A stretch of 64,000 nucleotides of DNA from Diogma glabrata. Its lineage: Eukaryota > Arthropoda > Insecta > Diptera > Cylindrotomidae. The notes under the pieces were generated by a model. That model was given only the letters and a program-made list of their open reading frames with translations. It was not told where the DNA came from and did no database searches. The number at the start of each line of letters is the position of its first letter. Position 1 is the first letter of the stretch. Position numbers and translations under genes: made by a program. Positions 32,520 through 42,228 of this stretch are shown in pieces. The stretch spans positions 266,409,114-266,473,113 of the forward strand of contig OY856188.1 of the NCBI GenBank assembly GCA_963693315.1, given 5' to 3'.

Positions 32520-33010
32520 CACTTCGTTCTGCTGTTCCTAGAGGACCGGTTGGTTAGGTGACGAGGTTTAAGAATTTCGATGAGCTGAAATATGTGAGCG
32601 CTTGATACTTCTATTGATCTAGCGTGTAGCTGTCATAGAGGGAGTAAGAGAAAGATCTTTACTTCTGATGTGGGTGTGGTTCTAAACAGAAGGTTCGTAA
32701 TTCAAGCTCCTCTTGTTGGTAAAGACAATGAAACATGTTTTTTGCGGATTGGCCGTCACCTCTACCTTGTTGCACCAATTTAGCACAAGGTCTAAGATTA
32801 TATGGATTGAGGATTTGTTCATCGACAGTTGATTCATGTTTGCTTCTCGTCCAGCCTACATTATCGTCGGGACAGCCTACAATGATGGAGCTTGATTTGC
32901 TTATTTAGATCTTCAGCAAATAGTTGGTAGGTTCACGGTATGTCATTTCTGACATGATTCTTGGAACTTGGCTAGATAGGCTTACTTTCGTCGACCTTCA
33001 TGTTTGTTTT
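32520..33010 (-). pseudogene. Non-LTR RT remnant
   Basis: The minus strand contains KLVQQGRGDG/WCNKVEVTANPQKTCFIVFT-like residues in two frames (about 32720-32790), the segment after the RT active site of insect pol proteins. There are many stops and frame changes. It is too short and decayed to place in a clade. Confidence 0.55.
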
Positions 33011-33219
33011 GGTCGAATAAGGTTGTGTTTATAAATCAAGCGCGAGCATCGAGTCTGGTGAACACGAATTTGATGAATTTAGTGATGCGTGTGGAGAAGC
33101 ATCACTCTTATATTTATTTTATTTTTAGCCATAAAATGATTTATGTAGAGATTTAATTTCTTTTGTCACGCATATCTGGAACAAACCGCTTGATAACCAT
33201 AGTGAAACTTTCGGTGGCA

Positions 33220-33852
33220 CTCTTAATGTTTCCAAAGCATTCTTAAAGTATTGCTCAACAATATTGTATACAAATTAAGATGTTACGGCCTAGACGAACA
33301 ACTTATTTCTTGGTTACAGAGCTTTAAATCTGAGCGAAAGCTTCATGTCAATGTCGACGGGATATCGGATTTATTTTCAACTAATGCAGGAGTTCCTCAA
33401 GGTTCCACTTTATCCCGTACTCTTTCTTGTCTATATTAACGAGTTACTAAATTCAACGATTCGTCCAATCCCATATTTTTGCTGATGATAGCACGCTTCA
33501 TGTCTCTCATGAAACTCTAAATCTACATTCACCGTCAGCGCTTAATATCACAAGATCAAATTTGATAGAATCATTAAACATTGATTTAAAAAAAATTATA
33601 AATTGGGGTATAGCTAACAGTGTTGAATTTAACACGGAAAAAACACAAGCATGCATTTTTATGTTATCTGCAACACCTAATCCGTTTTCATTAAAGTTTG
33701 ATTTAAATGATCTTGAAGTGAAAGAATCTGTTAGACTTCTGGAAGCTGAGATTGCAAATAATTTGAAGTGGAACTCTCATATTTTTAGCCAAACTAAGAA
33801 CTATGTTCAAAAATTGTGATCTTCGGTCAATGTCGTTCGTAACACCTTTTTT
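33220..33852 (+). pseudogene. Jockey-like RT, part 1 of a split copy
   Basis: The frames give LRCYGLDEQLISWLQSF, then AGVPQGSTLSRTL, ADDSTLHVSHETL, and LKKIINWGIANSVEFNTEKTQAC. These are consecutive RT motifs from palm to thumb. One frame break separates VPQGS from ADDST. The copy is interrupted at 33853 and continues at 35247 and 38190. Confidence 0.8.
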
Positions 33853-35246
33853 AGGGTTCCGTTTTTTTTATGACGAACCCTATTGGTGAGAGTACAACGT
33901 GTTTTTCGCATTATATCGATTATCTCGTAAACCATTAATCCCATTGACCCAAAATTTGAGGTGTTACTGTTAATAAAACTAACTTATCCACACAAGATGA
34001 CGGGTAAAAAATAAATAAAGTTGTTTTTGTTTGTTTTACAGGGGTACGATGTAAAACCTTTGAGAAAATGCATTTTTTTATCGAGACGAGTAGTGAAATA
34101 TGAAAGGGCTTCAGTATTCCTTAACAATGTAGTTTGACATTTTACAACTCACCATTTTTTTGGTATAATTTTAAATTTTCTTTATGTTTTATTTCCTCGA
34201 TTAACTCCGGCTCTACTTGATCGAAAATCTTACAATGTATTTGGAATGATATAACAATTAGTAAGTTTTTAATGAAAAATATAGAAAAGTGTCAACTGCT
34301 CATAATTATATTTATTATGGGGGTGGGAATGAGAAGGTGTAGTAACATCATTTAAAACCTGCTCAAGCCCGTGTCATTTGAAAGTCGGAGCACTTGGTTT
34401 TAAAAACATTGACATATTTTTTAGAATTTTGCAATGCATAGTTTTTGAATTATTGTTGAAAAAGTGACACTTCCAGTTACGAAAAAGTGACATTTCCAAC
34501 TTAATTGACAGAAATTTTTTTTAAATTTTCGGATAAAGGAAGTTTGATAAACTCTAAACGAAAATTATAGCGTAGTCTCAAAAAATTATATTTGTGCTTT
34601 TGGAGATGGAGAAGGGTGAAATTTGGCTTTTTTGACCCAAATAAGCAGTAAGCAGTAAGGTGTCATTTGAAAGAGCACCTAATTTAAGACACATTCAATT
34701 TTTTTTTAGAATTTGGCGGTGCACATATTTTTGAGTTATTGTCAAAAAGTGCAATTTTTAGACTGTCTCCTCCCTACATTTCGACGCTGATTGACAGAAA
34801 CATTTGAAAAAATTCACAGAGACCGGAAGTTTGATAAATTTGTAAGAAAAATTATAGCAAAGTCTCAAATAATTATATATCTTTATTTTTAGGGAATGGA
34901 AGTGGGGAGGATTGTAAAAGCCCCTTTTTGACCCAAACGAGCGGGTGTTATTTGACAGAGCAGCTAATTTAAGAAACACTACATTTTGTTTTAGAATTGT
35001 GCGATGCAGAGTTTTTGAGTTATTGTTAAAGAAGTTCTATTTTTAGTATGTAACCCACCTCCTTAAATTTCGACGCTGATTGAGAGAAAAACAATTCCAA
35101 TTTAAACCATTTACAAGCTGGTGTTATTGAATCTTTCTTTAGTTACCATAAACAGCAATGGATAAGATTTTTTTTGATATTGTATTCTTTTACATTCACG
35201 GAACCCTTAGCGAGCGAATTGTATTCGCACTTGTCTGATTTTTTTA
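33853..35246. mobile_element. 1.4-kb element with AGGGTTCCGT ends, inserted in the RT copy
   Basis: It starts AGGGTTCCGTTTTTTTTATG; near the right end the sequence reads ACGGAACCCTTAGCGAGCGA and then CTTGTCTGATTTTTTT. AGGGTTCCGT is inverted by ACGGAACCCT about 45 bp before the right border. RT coding sequence stops before it and resumes right after it. There is no transposase. Similar AGGGTTCCGT elements are common in insect genomes (known from general experience, not searched). Confidence 0.65.
34371..35090 (+). repeat. Three ~280-bp tandem units inside the AGGGTTCCGT element
   Basis: Each unit has GTGTCATTTGAAAG (or TGTTATTTGACAG), a TTTTAGAATT(T/G)TGC block, TTTGAGTTATTGTTAAA, ATTGACAGAAA, GGAAGTTTGATAAA and GTCTCAAA-AATTATAT. 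Starts lie at about 34371, 34660 and 34936. The units are 70-85% alike by eye. Confidence 0.65.
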
Positions 35247-35580
35247 ATATACAGATCATTTATTCGTCCCTTCATGGAATATTGTTCTCACATATGTGGC
35301 TTACACTCTCGTCTTGATTCTATACAGCAAAAACCTATTAAATTGATCGGCAATTCAAATATTACTAACGTGTTTGAATGCTTGCAACATAGAAGGCCGG
35401 GTTGCCGCGGCAATCAAATCGGCAAACTTTGCGCGTTACACTAGAGCATTAATAACAGCCGATCCTATTACGGTTCGAGTGAGTAGATGTAGAACTGTCG
35501 CTTGTCAACATGATATTTTTTTTAACAATCTTGCATTTCTGAAATGCCCTAGACATAAGTCAAAATTGATCGAATAATGA
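35247..35580 (+). pseudogene. Jockey-like RT, part 2 of the split copy
   Basis: IYRSFIRPFMEYCSHICG follows directly where the inserted element ends, then LDSIQQKPIKLIGN and LQHRRPGCRG. This is the next segment of the same pol protein as at 33220-33852. It decays after about 35430. Confidence 0.7.
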
Positions 35581-35589
35581 ATAGAATAT

Positions 35590-37539
35590 TTTTCTCCACC
35601 CGAACTTTAAGCTAAAAATATTGTTATAAATTTTTTAACAAGTATAGTGTAACTTTTCATATGTGAAATATTTTATCTTAGTTTAAATTGGTACAAATCC
35701 GAGATCCAGTACGCACTGAGTTAGAGGCGGTTTCAAAGGTAACTTTTTTGATATTTTAAAGGAGAAGCGAGCGGGAGAGAAGGTGTTATAAACAGACACT
35801 TGATATTTTTCAATTTTGGATCACCCCTAATCAAGCAATTATAGTTAAGAGCACTAGACAAATCGCTATATTGGTCGCCCAAAAACAAATTAATTTATCT
35901 TTCTCCTATTTTTTTCAAAATTATTTTGTCTATTTATTTCGGAACTAAGCAAAAACAAGTGTAAAGCGCACATATCCAAAATTATTCGAAAAACTGTGGT
36001 GAGTAAAATTCTAAAAAAAAATTCCTAAGGAATCGTCAAATAGCGCCCTTTCATATAATACCCTACTAGACACGGCTAAAAATGTTGCTCTCACTATGTG
36101 GACAAGAACTTTAGTTTATTAGATAATTAACAGTGTTGTACAGACAGACTAACCTTGTATACCCTTACCAATAAGTTTCAAATGCTCACACACTTAATTT
36201 TTTAAAAGTAAATTATTTGTTGCAATGGTTTGGTCAATTTTGCATGTTTTGTTATAAAAATAAATAATAAGGTTCACCGAAAATTAATAATTTCTCTTCT
36301 TCTGCATATGGAATCAAAAAAAAAATCGTCTTCGAAATTTAAAATTTTAAATGTTTCACTCTCAGGAGTAGGAACGAAATAAAGTGTAAAACATGGAGGG
36401 GCTGAAATCTCACAGCTCTAAGATATCAAGACTTCGGTCTGGGTTAAGGATTTTGATATAGTTTTCGGCAAAAAACTTTTATGAGGACATGGTTTTAAGT
36501 TTTGGGCAGCGATGTATATCAAACAGAACTCTTTGTTAAAGTACAAGTATTTTTTATCTCTGTTTAGAAATTTATTACAAAACTAACACGAAACATCAAT
36601 ACGTTGCCGGAAAATTATAATCCAAATTCCAAAAATATTGTTAAACTAAATAAAATCAAACTTTTTTCAAAATTCCAAAAATATTCCAAAACTTAGAATA
36701 AAATCAAATATTTAAACTTTTTATAAATTCCAATAATAATCCAAAAATTCAAACTTTTTCCAAAATTCTAAAAATATTGCAAAAATTATTACAAAATCAA
36801 AAATTGAAATTTTTTTTGACAAACTTATAATGCCATAATTCTCTATAATAATAATAAAATTTCATTTCAAACAAACAATTTTATTTTTTTCCAAAAAATT
36901 GGGTAAAAAAAGAAATAAAAACTTTCTTTTGACACACTTGACAACATTTTTTTGACAAACTTATAATGCCATAATTCTCAATAATAATAATAAAATTTCA
37001 TTTCAAACAATTAATTTTATTTTTTTTTTCAAAAAAATTGGGTAAAAAAATAAATAAAAATCTTTCTTTTGACACACTTGACAACATTTTTTTGACAAAC
37101 TTATAAAGCAATAATCTAGTTTTTGATCTCACATACCAATCCCTACCATCAAAATTTCTCCAAATTTAATGTTCCTACTCGTAATCACTTAAAATGAACG
37201 TTTTTTAAGCCAAAAATATGAAAATTTGCTATTTTTGACACACATAATGATTTTTTTGACACACTTCCGGTACAGTTATCGAACACAGCGTCCTTTCGGA
37301 CTTGTCCCTTGAGTATACCTATTTTTAGAAAAAAAAAAAATTTTGAAATCCCTCCAGCGGTTTTCCCTGCAGCGTAGGTAATGACGGCCGGCCGGCCGGC
37401 AAACAGACATACATTTTTTTTTTGCTCTTTTATAATCAGTAGGTCCTAAAACGTCGAGAAATGCCAAAAAAGTGGGGGTAAGAATTTCACTTTGAGCTCA
37501 TGAATGTAATACTTAGGTCTTTCAGACCGAAGTAATTTA
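35590..37539. mobile_element. Repeat-rich element ending like the window's first 62 bases
   Basis: There is no coding frame. The interior has AAAATTCCAAAAATATT-like short repeats (36.6-36.8 kb) and a tandem pair of about 137-bp units. Near the right end are a GGCCGGCCGGCCGGC tract (about 37386-37401) and CAGTAGGTCCTAAAACGTCG. The last 62 bases match positions 1-62. The left border is uncertain. Confidence 0.5.
36812..37105 (+). repeat. Tandem ~137-bp units
   Basis: TTTTTTTGACAAACTTATAA, AATAATAATAAAATTTCATT, AAAATTGGGTAAAAAAA and CTTTTGACACACTTGACAAC occur twice head to tail. A third partial start lies at about 37088. Confidence 0.8.
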
Positions 37540-37964
37540 ACTTGATTTAACTATAGTGAAAGTTTGACTAGTTTAAAACTTAAAAATATTAATAGAATTT
37601 TTTTTTTTTCAAAACAATTTGATAAACCTAACTGCTTATTTTAATATGATTTAATTATATTTTAAAATACGAAATTTTTAAATATACCAATTTAGACTAA
37701 ATATCACCAGAAACATAAACAAAAATTTGAAAATCGTGTGTAAAATGAAATTTACTCTTGATAAAAAAACGAAATTTTCTTCGAACGTTGTGCTGTCATA
37801 GTTAACCGGCAGTTGTATCGGTAATGTTACAACACACCACTTAAACGTGAAATACAATTCGATGTGATGGTTGGTACTTTGTATTGCATCTGGTAGTTTG
37901 TCATCCAATATGCGAATTTGTCCCTTCCAATAAAGTTTTTATTTTTTCAAAATTTTATGTTAAG

Positions 37965-38188
37965 TCATTATAGACGGAGAACAAGCGAATAAAAATGCTC
38001 TGAGTTTTTATTCTGATATTCTGTCAGGTGGTTATAGTAGTTGTGTACACTGTACACACTTACACTTCGGTCAGTCAAGTGAACTATAGAACAGGCGTCT
38101 TCTATGTTATCAAACCTGTTATCATTACGTTGGTAACAAAATGAATTTATAAAGGCTGAAAATTGTTTTACACATATTAAACTCAACT
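37965..38188 (-). repeat. Interspersed repeat, inverted partner of 40020-40268
   Basis: AATGCTCTGAGTTT, CAGGTGGTTATAGTAGTTGT, TAGAACAGGCGTC and GTTATCATTACGTTGGTAAC are each found in reverse complement at 40040-40258. The repeat touches the third part of the split RT at about 38190, so it may have landed within it. Confidence 0.75.
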
Positions 38189-38189
38189 C

Positions 38190-38540
38190 TTACTAATGAG
38201 CTTGATTCTTTACAGCACAGACGAAATGTTGCTGATCTGACAATTTTCTACCAATACGTTATGGATGAACGAACTTCTACAGAGATTAAATCAATTTTAC
38301 CTGAACTAGCAAACCTATCGTGTTAGTAACACCCGAGCAAATGTTGTAGCCCATCCTTTTACGGTTCATATAAAACGTGCAAAAAGGTTGCTTTTCAATT
38401 ACGTGATTTTTTCAACAGAGTCTCATCTTTGGAACGCCTTACCTTCATGGGTTATTTCTGATAGTTTTAATGTTTAATATTTTAAGATTAGCGCCAATAA
38501 ATTTCTTAGAGAAACTTCAGATATTCAGAGACGTTAATTA
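38190..38540 (+). pseudogene. Jockey-like RT, part 3 (C-terminus) of the split copy
   Basis: LDSLQHRRNVADLTIFYQYV, then KKVAFQLRDFF and SSLWNALPSWV match the C-terminal end of Jockey-like pol proteins. Two stops interrupt the central part. It fits as the end of the copy seen at 33220-33852 and 35247-35580. Confidence 0.75.
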
Positions 38541-38621
38541 ATAATTTATTATAATTATTAACACTAAACATCCCTAACTAAGAATAAAAAACAAAAAAAG
38601 ATTATATATTACATTTAAATG

Positions 38622-39204
38622 ATAGACCGAGAGCCCGCGACGGCCAGACCTTCGTTATTTTATAAAAGCTGAAAGTTTTTCTGCCCATACCCCTTACTCA
38701 GGTAGGAACGACTAGCGACATATGAAGTTTGGATCATGGTGGCTTTGGCAGGGAGCAGGTAACAAAGGGGCCTCCAAAGTTTCGTGAAAGTATAAAAAGT
38801 AATTTTTTTTATATATTCTTCGGGATAGTATTAGAAGTCACGTCACCCATTGCCAGATACTTACTATCGTGGTAGGCGGTTAGGGGGGGGGGGGGCAGAC
38901 ACCCTTAAACTTTAAGAAATTGATAATGTTCCAAGGTGTCTGGCAGGGGGTTACCACGATAGTAAGTGTCTGGCAATGGGTGACGTGACTTCTAATGCTA
39001 CCCCGAAGAATATATAAAAAAAATTAGCTTTTATACTTTCACGAAACTTTGGAGTCCCCTTTGTTACCTGCTCCCTACCAAAGCCACCACGATCCATACT
39101 TCATATGTCGCTAATCGTTCCTATCTCAGTTGGGGGTATGCGCAGAGAAACTTTCAGTTTTTGTAAAATAACGAAGGTCTGGCCGTCGCGGGCTCTTAGT
39201 CTAT
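38622..39204. mobile_element. Foldback element, copy 1 (583 bp)
   Basis: The left end ATAGACCGAGAGCCCGCGAC mirrors the right end, and the arms (about 270 bp each) pair through CGGCCAGACCTTCGTTATTT, TTTGGCAGGGAGCAGGTAAC and GTCACGTCACCCATTGCCAG. The centre has a run of 13 G (about 38884-38896) where copy 2 has a short CCCCCTGCCAG. No coding frame is present. Confidence 0.85.
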
Positions 39205-40268
39205 AACAGTTATGTCAGTCAGTCAGTTAAATGTTAGAACAGAGCTGGTCAGTCAGTCAATAGTCACAATATTTGCAGAATAAATAAATAACCGTCATTT
39301 TATTTATTAAACTTGATCATTTTTGGAAAGTAGCCCTATAGAAATTTTCAAGTTTATTAAATAAAATGGCGGCTATTTATTTATTCTGCATACATTCGGG
39401 TTGACTGACCAGCAGCCAAATTCTGTAATTGTGAAGCGGTGAAGTGATAAGTTTTTTAATGAAAAGAAACGAAGAAATTTTTATCACTTCACCGCTTCAC
39501 AGTTACAGAATTTGGCTGCAGCAGCCAAAATCTGTAACTGTGAAGTGTTAAAAATTTCTTCATTTCGACTTTATCATTATTTTTTTATCGTTTTACCATT
39601 TTTGCAATTCATGTGCGATTTGAGAGTTAAAAAATCTAATAGCAGTGCCGTTCTTCCTCAAACGTCAAAAATACATAAAATTAAATGTTTATTTTAACTT
39701 TTAAAACAGTTTAACCGTAAATTTTTACGAATTAAAATATATCTAAATATTTTAGAAATTAAATTTAAAATTAATCTGTATTTAATTTAGAAAAAAATTT
39801 TTAAAAAATCAAATCATATATATTAACGTTATGGTATATTTTGACAAAATATCAATAACAACAATAGGAAAGATTTCATTTTATTGCCAAGCAAATAGTC
39901 AGTGTTAGTTTTATAGTTTTAAAACTTCACTCACATAGATATTTTTGCGGTGAAGTGATAAAAAACTTATCACTTCACCGCTTCACAGTTACAGAATTTG
40001 GCTGCAGCTCTGTTCTAACAATAAACTGACTGTCATAACTATTATTTATATGTAACATATAATCTGTAAAACAATTTTCAGCCTTTATAAAATCATTTTG
40101 TTACCAACGTAATGATAACATGTTTGATAACATATAGACGAGCGACGCCTGTTCTACAGTTCGCTTGACTGACCGAAGTATGTGTGTGAACACAACTACC
40201 ATAACCACCTGACAATATCAGCTATTATAAACTCAGAGCATTTTTTTTCGCTGGCTCTTGGACTATTA
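39205..40268. repeat. Nested inverted-repeat cluster
   Basis: CAGTTATG...AGAACAGAGCTG (about 39204-39246) is mirrored at about 40014-40050. Inside, GCAGCCAAATTCTGTAA-type blocks with GTGAAGCGGTGAAGTGATAA occur in both orientations at 39411, 39480-39517, 39528 and 39950-40010. AATAAATAAATA and TTTATTTATTATT blocks also pair. From 40020 to 40268 it becomes the inverted partner of 37965-38188. This looks like several foldbacks nested into each other. Confidence 0.65.
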
Positions 40269-41430
40269 GTTATGAAGAATTTTGATGAAACTTTGGTATA
40301 CAATGACCTTTGTCAACACTATATTAACTATTTATTAGATTTTGCCAGACTTCGTTGATTAGGCGTTTTTATAGAAACTATTAACAGTTCTAAAACTAAA
40401 CAATGAATGGTAAGATTTTTCCGAACCTCTGTACTCCGTATATATACCCCGGTACTATTGACCCACTACAATGGGTTGTCGATCCAGTACTTTTGTTTTG
40501 CTACTTTTGGCCAAATTATTTTTTTGTACTGTTACTGTATTAATTTTTTATAAAAATATAACCAAGCAATTTCTATGAAAATAGTTCGTCCTGAACTGAA
40601 GTATTATGCGCACACTATATTTAGCTTAATTTATTTTCAGAAGTTCAGAACCAGTTGTAAAATTTTGCAATGCATCAACGTTGCCCACCTGTTGTTTTTG
40701 ATTGGCTTTTAGTTTTTTGCTTATTTTTTTTGAAAAATTAACTTTTCCACATTAACTCGTTTTACCGTTTTAGGATGTTTCCACGCAAATGTCGTCACAT
40801 TTGTGTTCGTTGTTTTTTTTCCAGAGGCGACCATATTTCAAAACCCGCGATGTAAGCCCGGCGCTTATAATTAAAACATCGAAATTTATTACTCTATTAC
40901 TACACTCAGACTTATTTTTTGAGAGATATCTAGTGCTCAACAAAAACCAAGTTTATCTATTCGGTTTTTGATGATACCAGAAAATCTTGAATTTTGAGTT
41001 CTTGGAGCTTCAAATGTTTTATTTTATCTTTAATGTAACAACTCACAAGAGACGTAACCACTACTAAGGTATGGTAAGTAGGATGAATAGAATAGAGTAG
41101 TTATTTAGACGAAGTTAAACTCGAAGGTTCCAGGTTCAAATCTTTGTTGGAACGAGAATTTTTTTCTCGGGTTTACTTGAAAATCTTCAAAAATCCATAG
41201 CATCTTGATCTACAATCACAAAGACTTCAACCAACAACAAAAGGTCAATAGAAGGATACAAAAGGAATGACCCTCATTGTGCGAGTATTTTTTTTTAAAT
41301 TTGTTTTAAACCCGCTGACAACAGTCAATTTGTTTGTTAGAATATAGGCTTTGAGAAGTCAGGACTTCGGTTTGTGGGCATAGTTTAATATGTAATTTTT
41401 GGTAGGAGAGCGTTATTGTAGAACTCATTT
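40269..41430. other. Non-coding AT-rich stretch
   Basis: No gene or clear repeat is seen. A GGTTCCAGGTTCAAATC string near 41123 resembles a tRNA B box but has no matching A box or acceptor stem. Confidence 0.45.
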
Positions 41431-41439
41431 CTTTGGATT

Positions 41440-42115
41440 TATAGAGAACTACAGAACAAATAACAGTTGTTTTGCTAGAAACATTCCAACTCGATCGCAT
41501 TGGGTCAACGAATTTAAAATAATAAAAATCGGTCGGTACAGCTATTTCCGTTTATTCGTCGCATATTTCTTTGCCTGTTGTTCCAGTTTCAGTTACTCCC
41601 AACTCGTTGTTAAGTCGTGGTTTTGTAATTTTATGTAAGAAACGATTTCTTTTCTTCAATAATTCATTACTATCATTTGCAAAATTGTTGATTGCTTTAA
41701 TCGTGAACAGTTCATTGATAGAAGCTAGAATTGGAGTGGAGGATAAAACTAAGCCTTGATGTACACCAGCGTTCATTGTTTTGGACTATCAGAGGAAAAG
41801 CCAATTATGGAGACCGAATTTTTCGGTCAATCAGAAAATTTTGATTCAACTTTACGCAATCCGTATGAGAATCGAACAAATTAATTTTGTTAATCAAGTT
41901 GGCATGTCAGGTAGGATCAAAAGTTTTTGAGAAGTTTAATACGATCACGTACGTTTCACCATCTTTTTCAAGTATCATGTCCCTACCCAACATTGGGCTA
42001 CAAAGTTCACTAGATCGGTTGTTGACCTTTGGTATATCACCCAACATTCTCTTAAGGGTTTTACATGATTTCAACTTTTAATTTGATGTTTCGCTTTTAC
42101 TTTTATGCTTGGTTA
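41440..42115 (-). pseudogene. Jockey-like RT remnant
   Basis: The minus strand reads VLNFSKTFDPT*HANLINKI (near 41880-41950), then after a frame change NAGVHQGLVLSSTPILASINELF (near 41700-41776), then INNFANDSN. These are the FDxVWH, VPQGSVLSP and FADDS regions of an RT; here the first catalytic Asp of ADD is Asn. It is dead. Confidence 0.7.
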
Positions 42116-42228
42116 TATAGTTCGTTCGTTTAAGACACTATATTAATCCAACTAATCCAACAACTAATATTAAAAAGTTTAAAGAAAATAGGAGCGCTCG
42201 TGATTTTTATTTTGAATTACATTTCAAC

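Noticed and set aside
37965..40268. A single giant transposon with 220-bp terminal repeats
   Set aside because: The left arm is followed directly by the C-terminus of a split RT, so two opposite copies of a repeat are more likely than one element.
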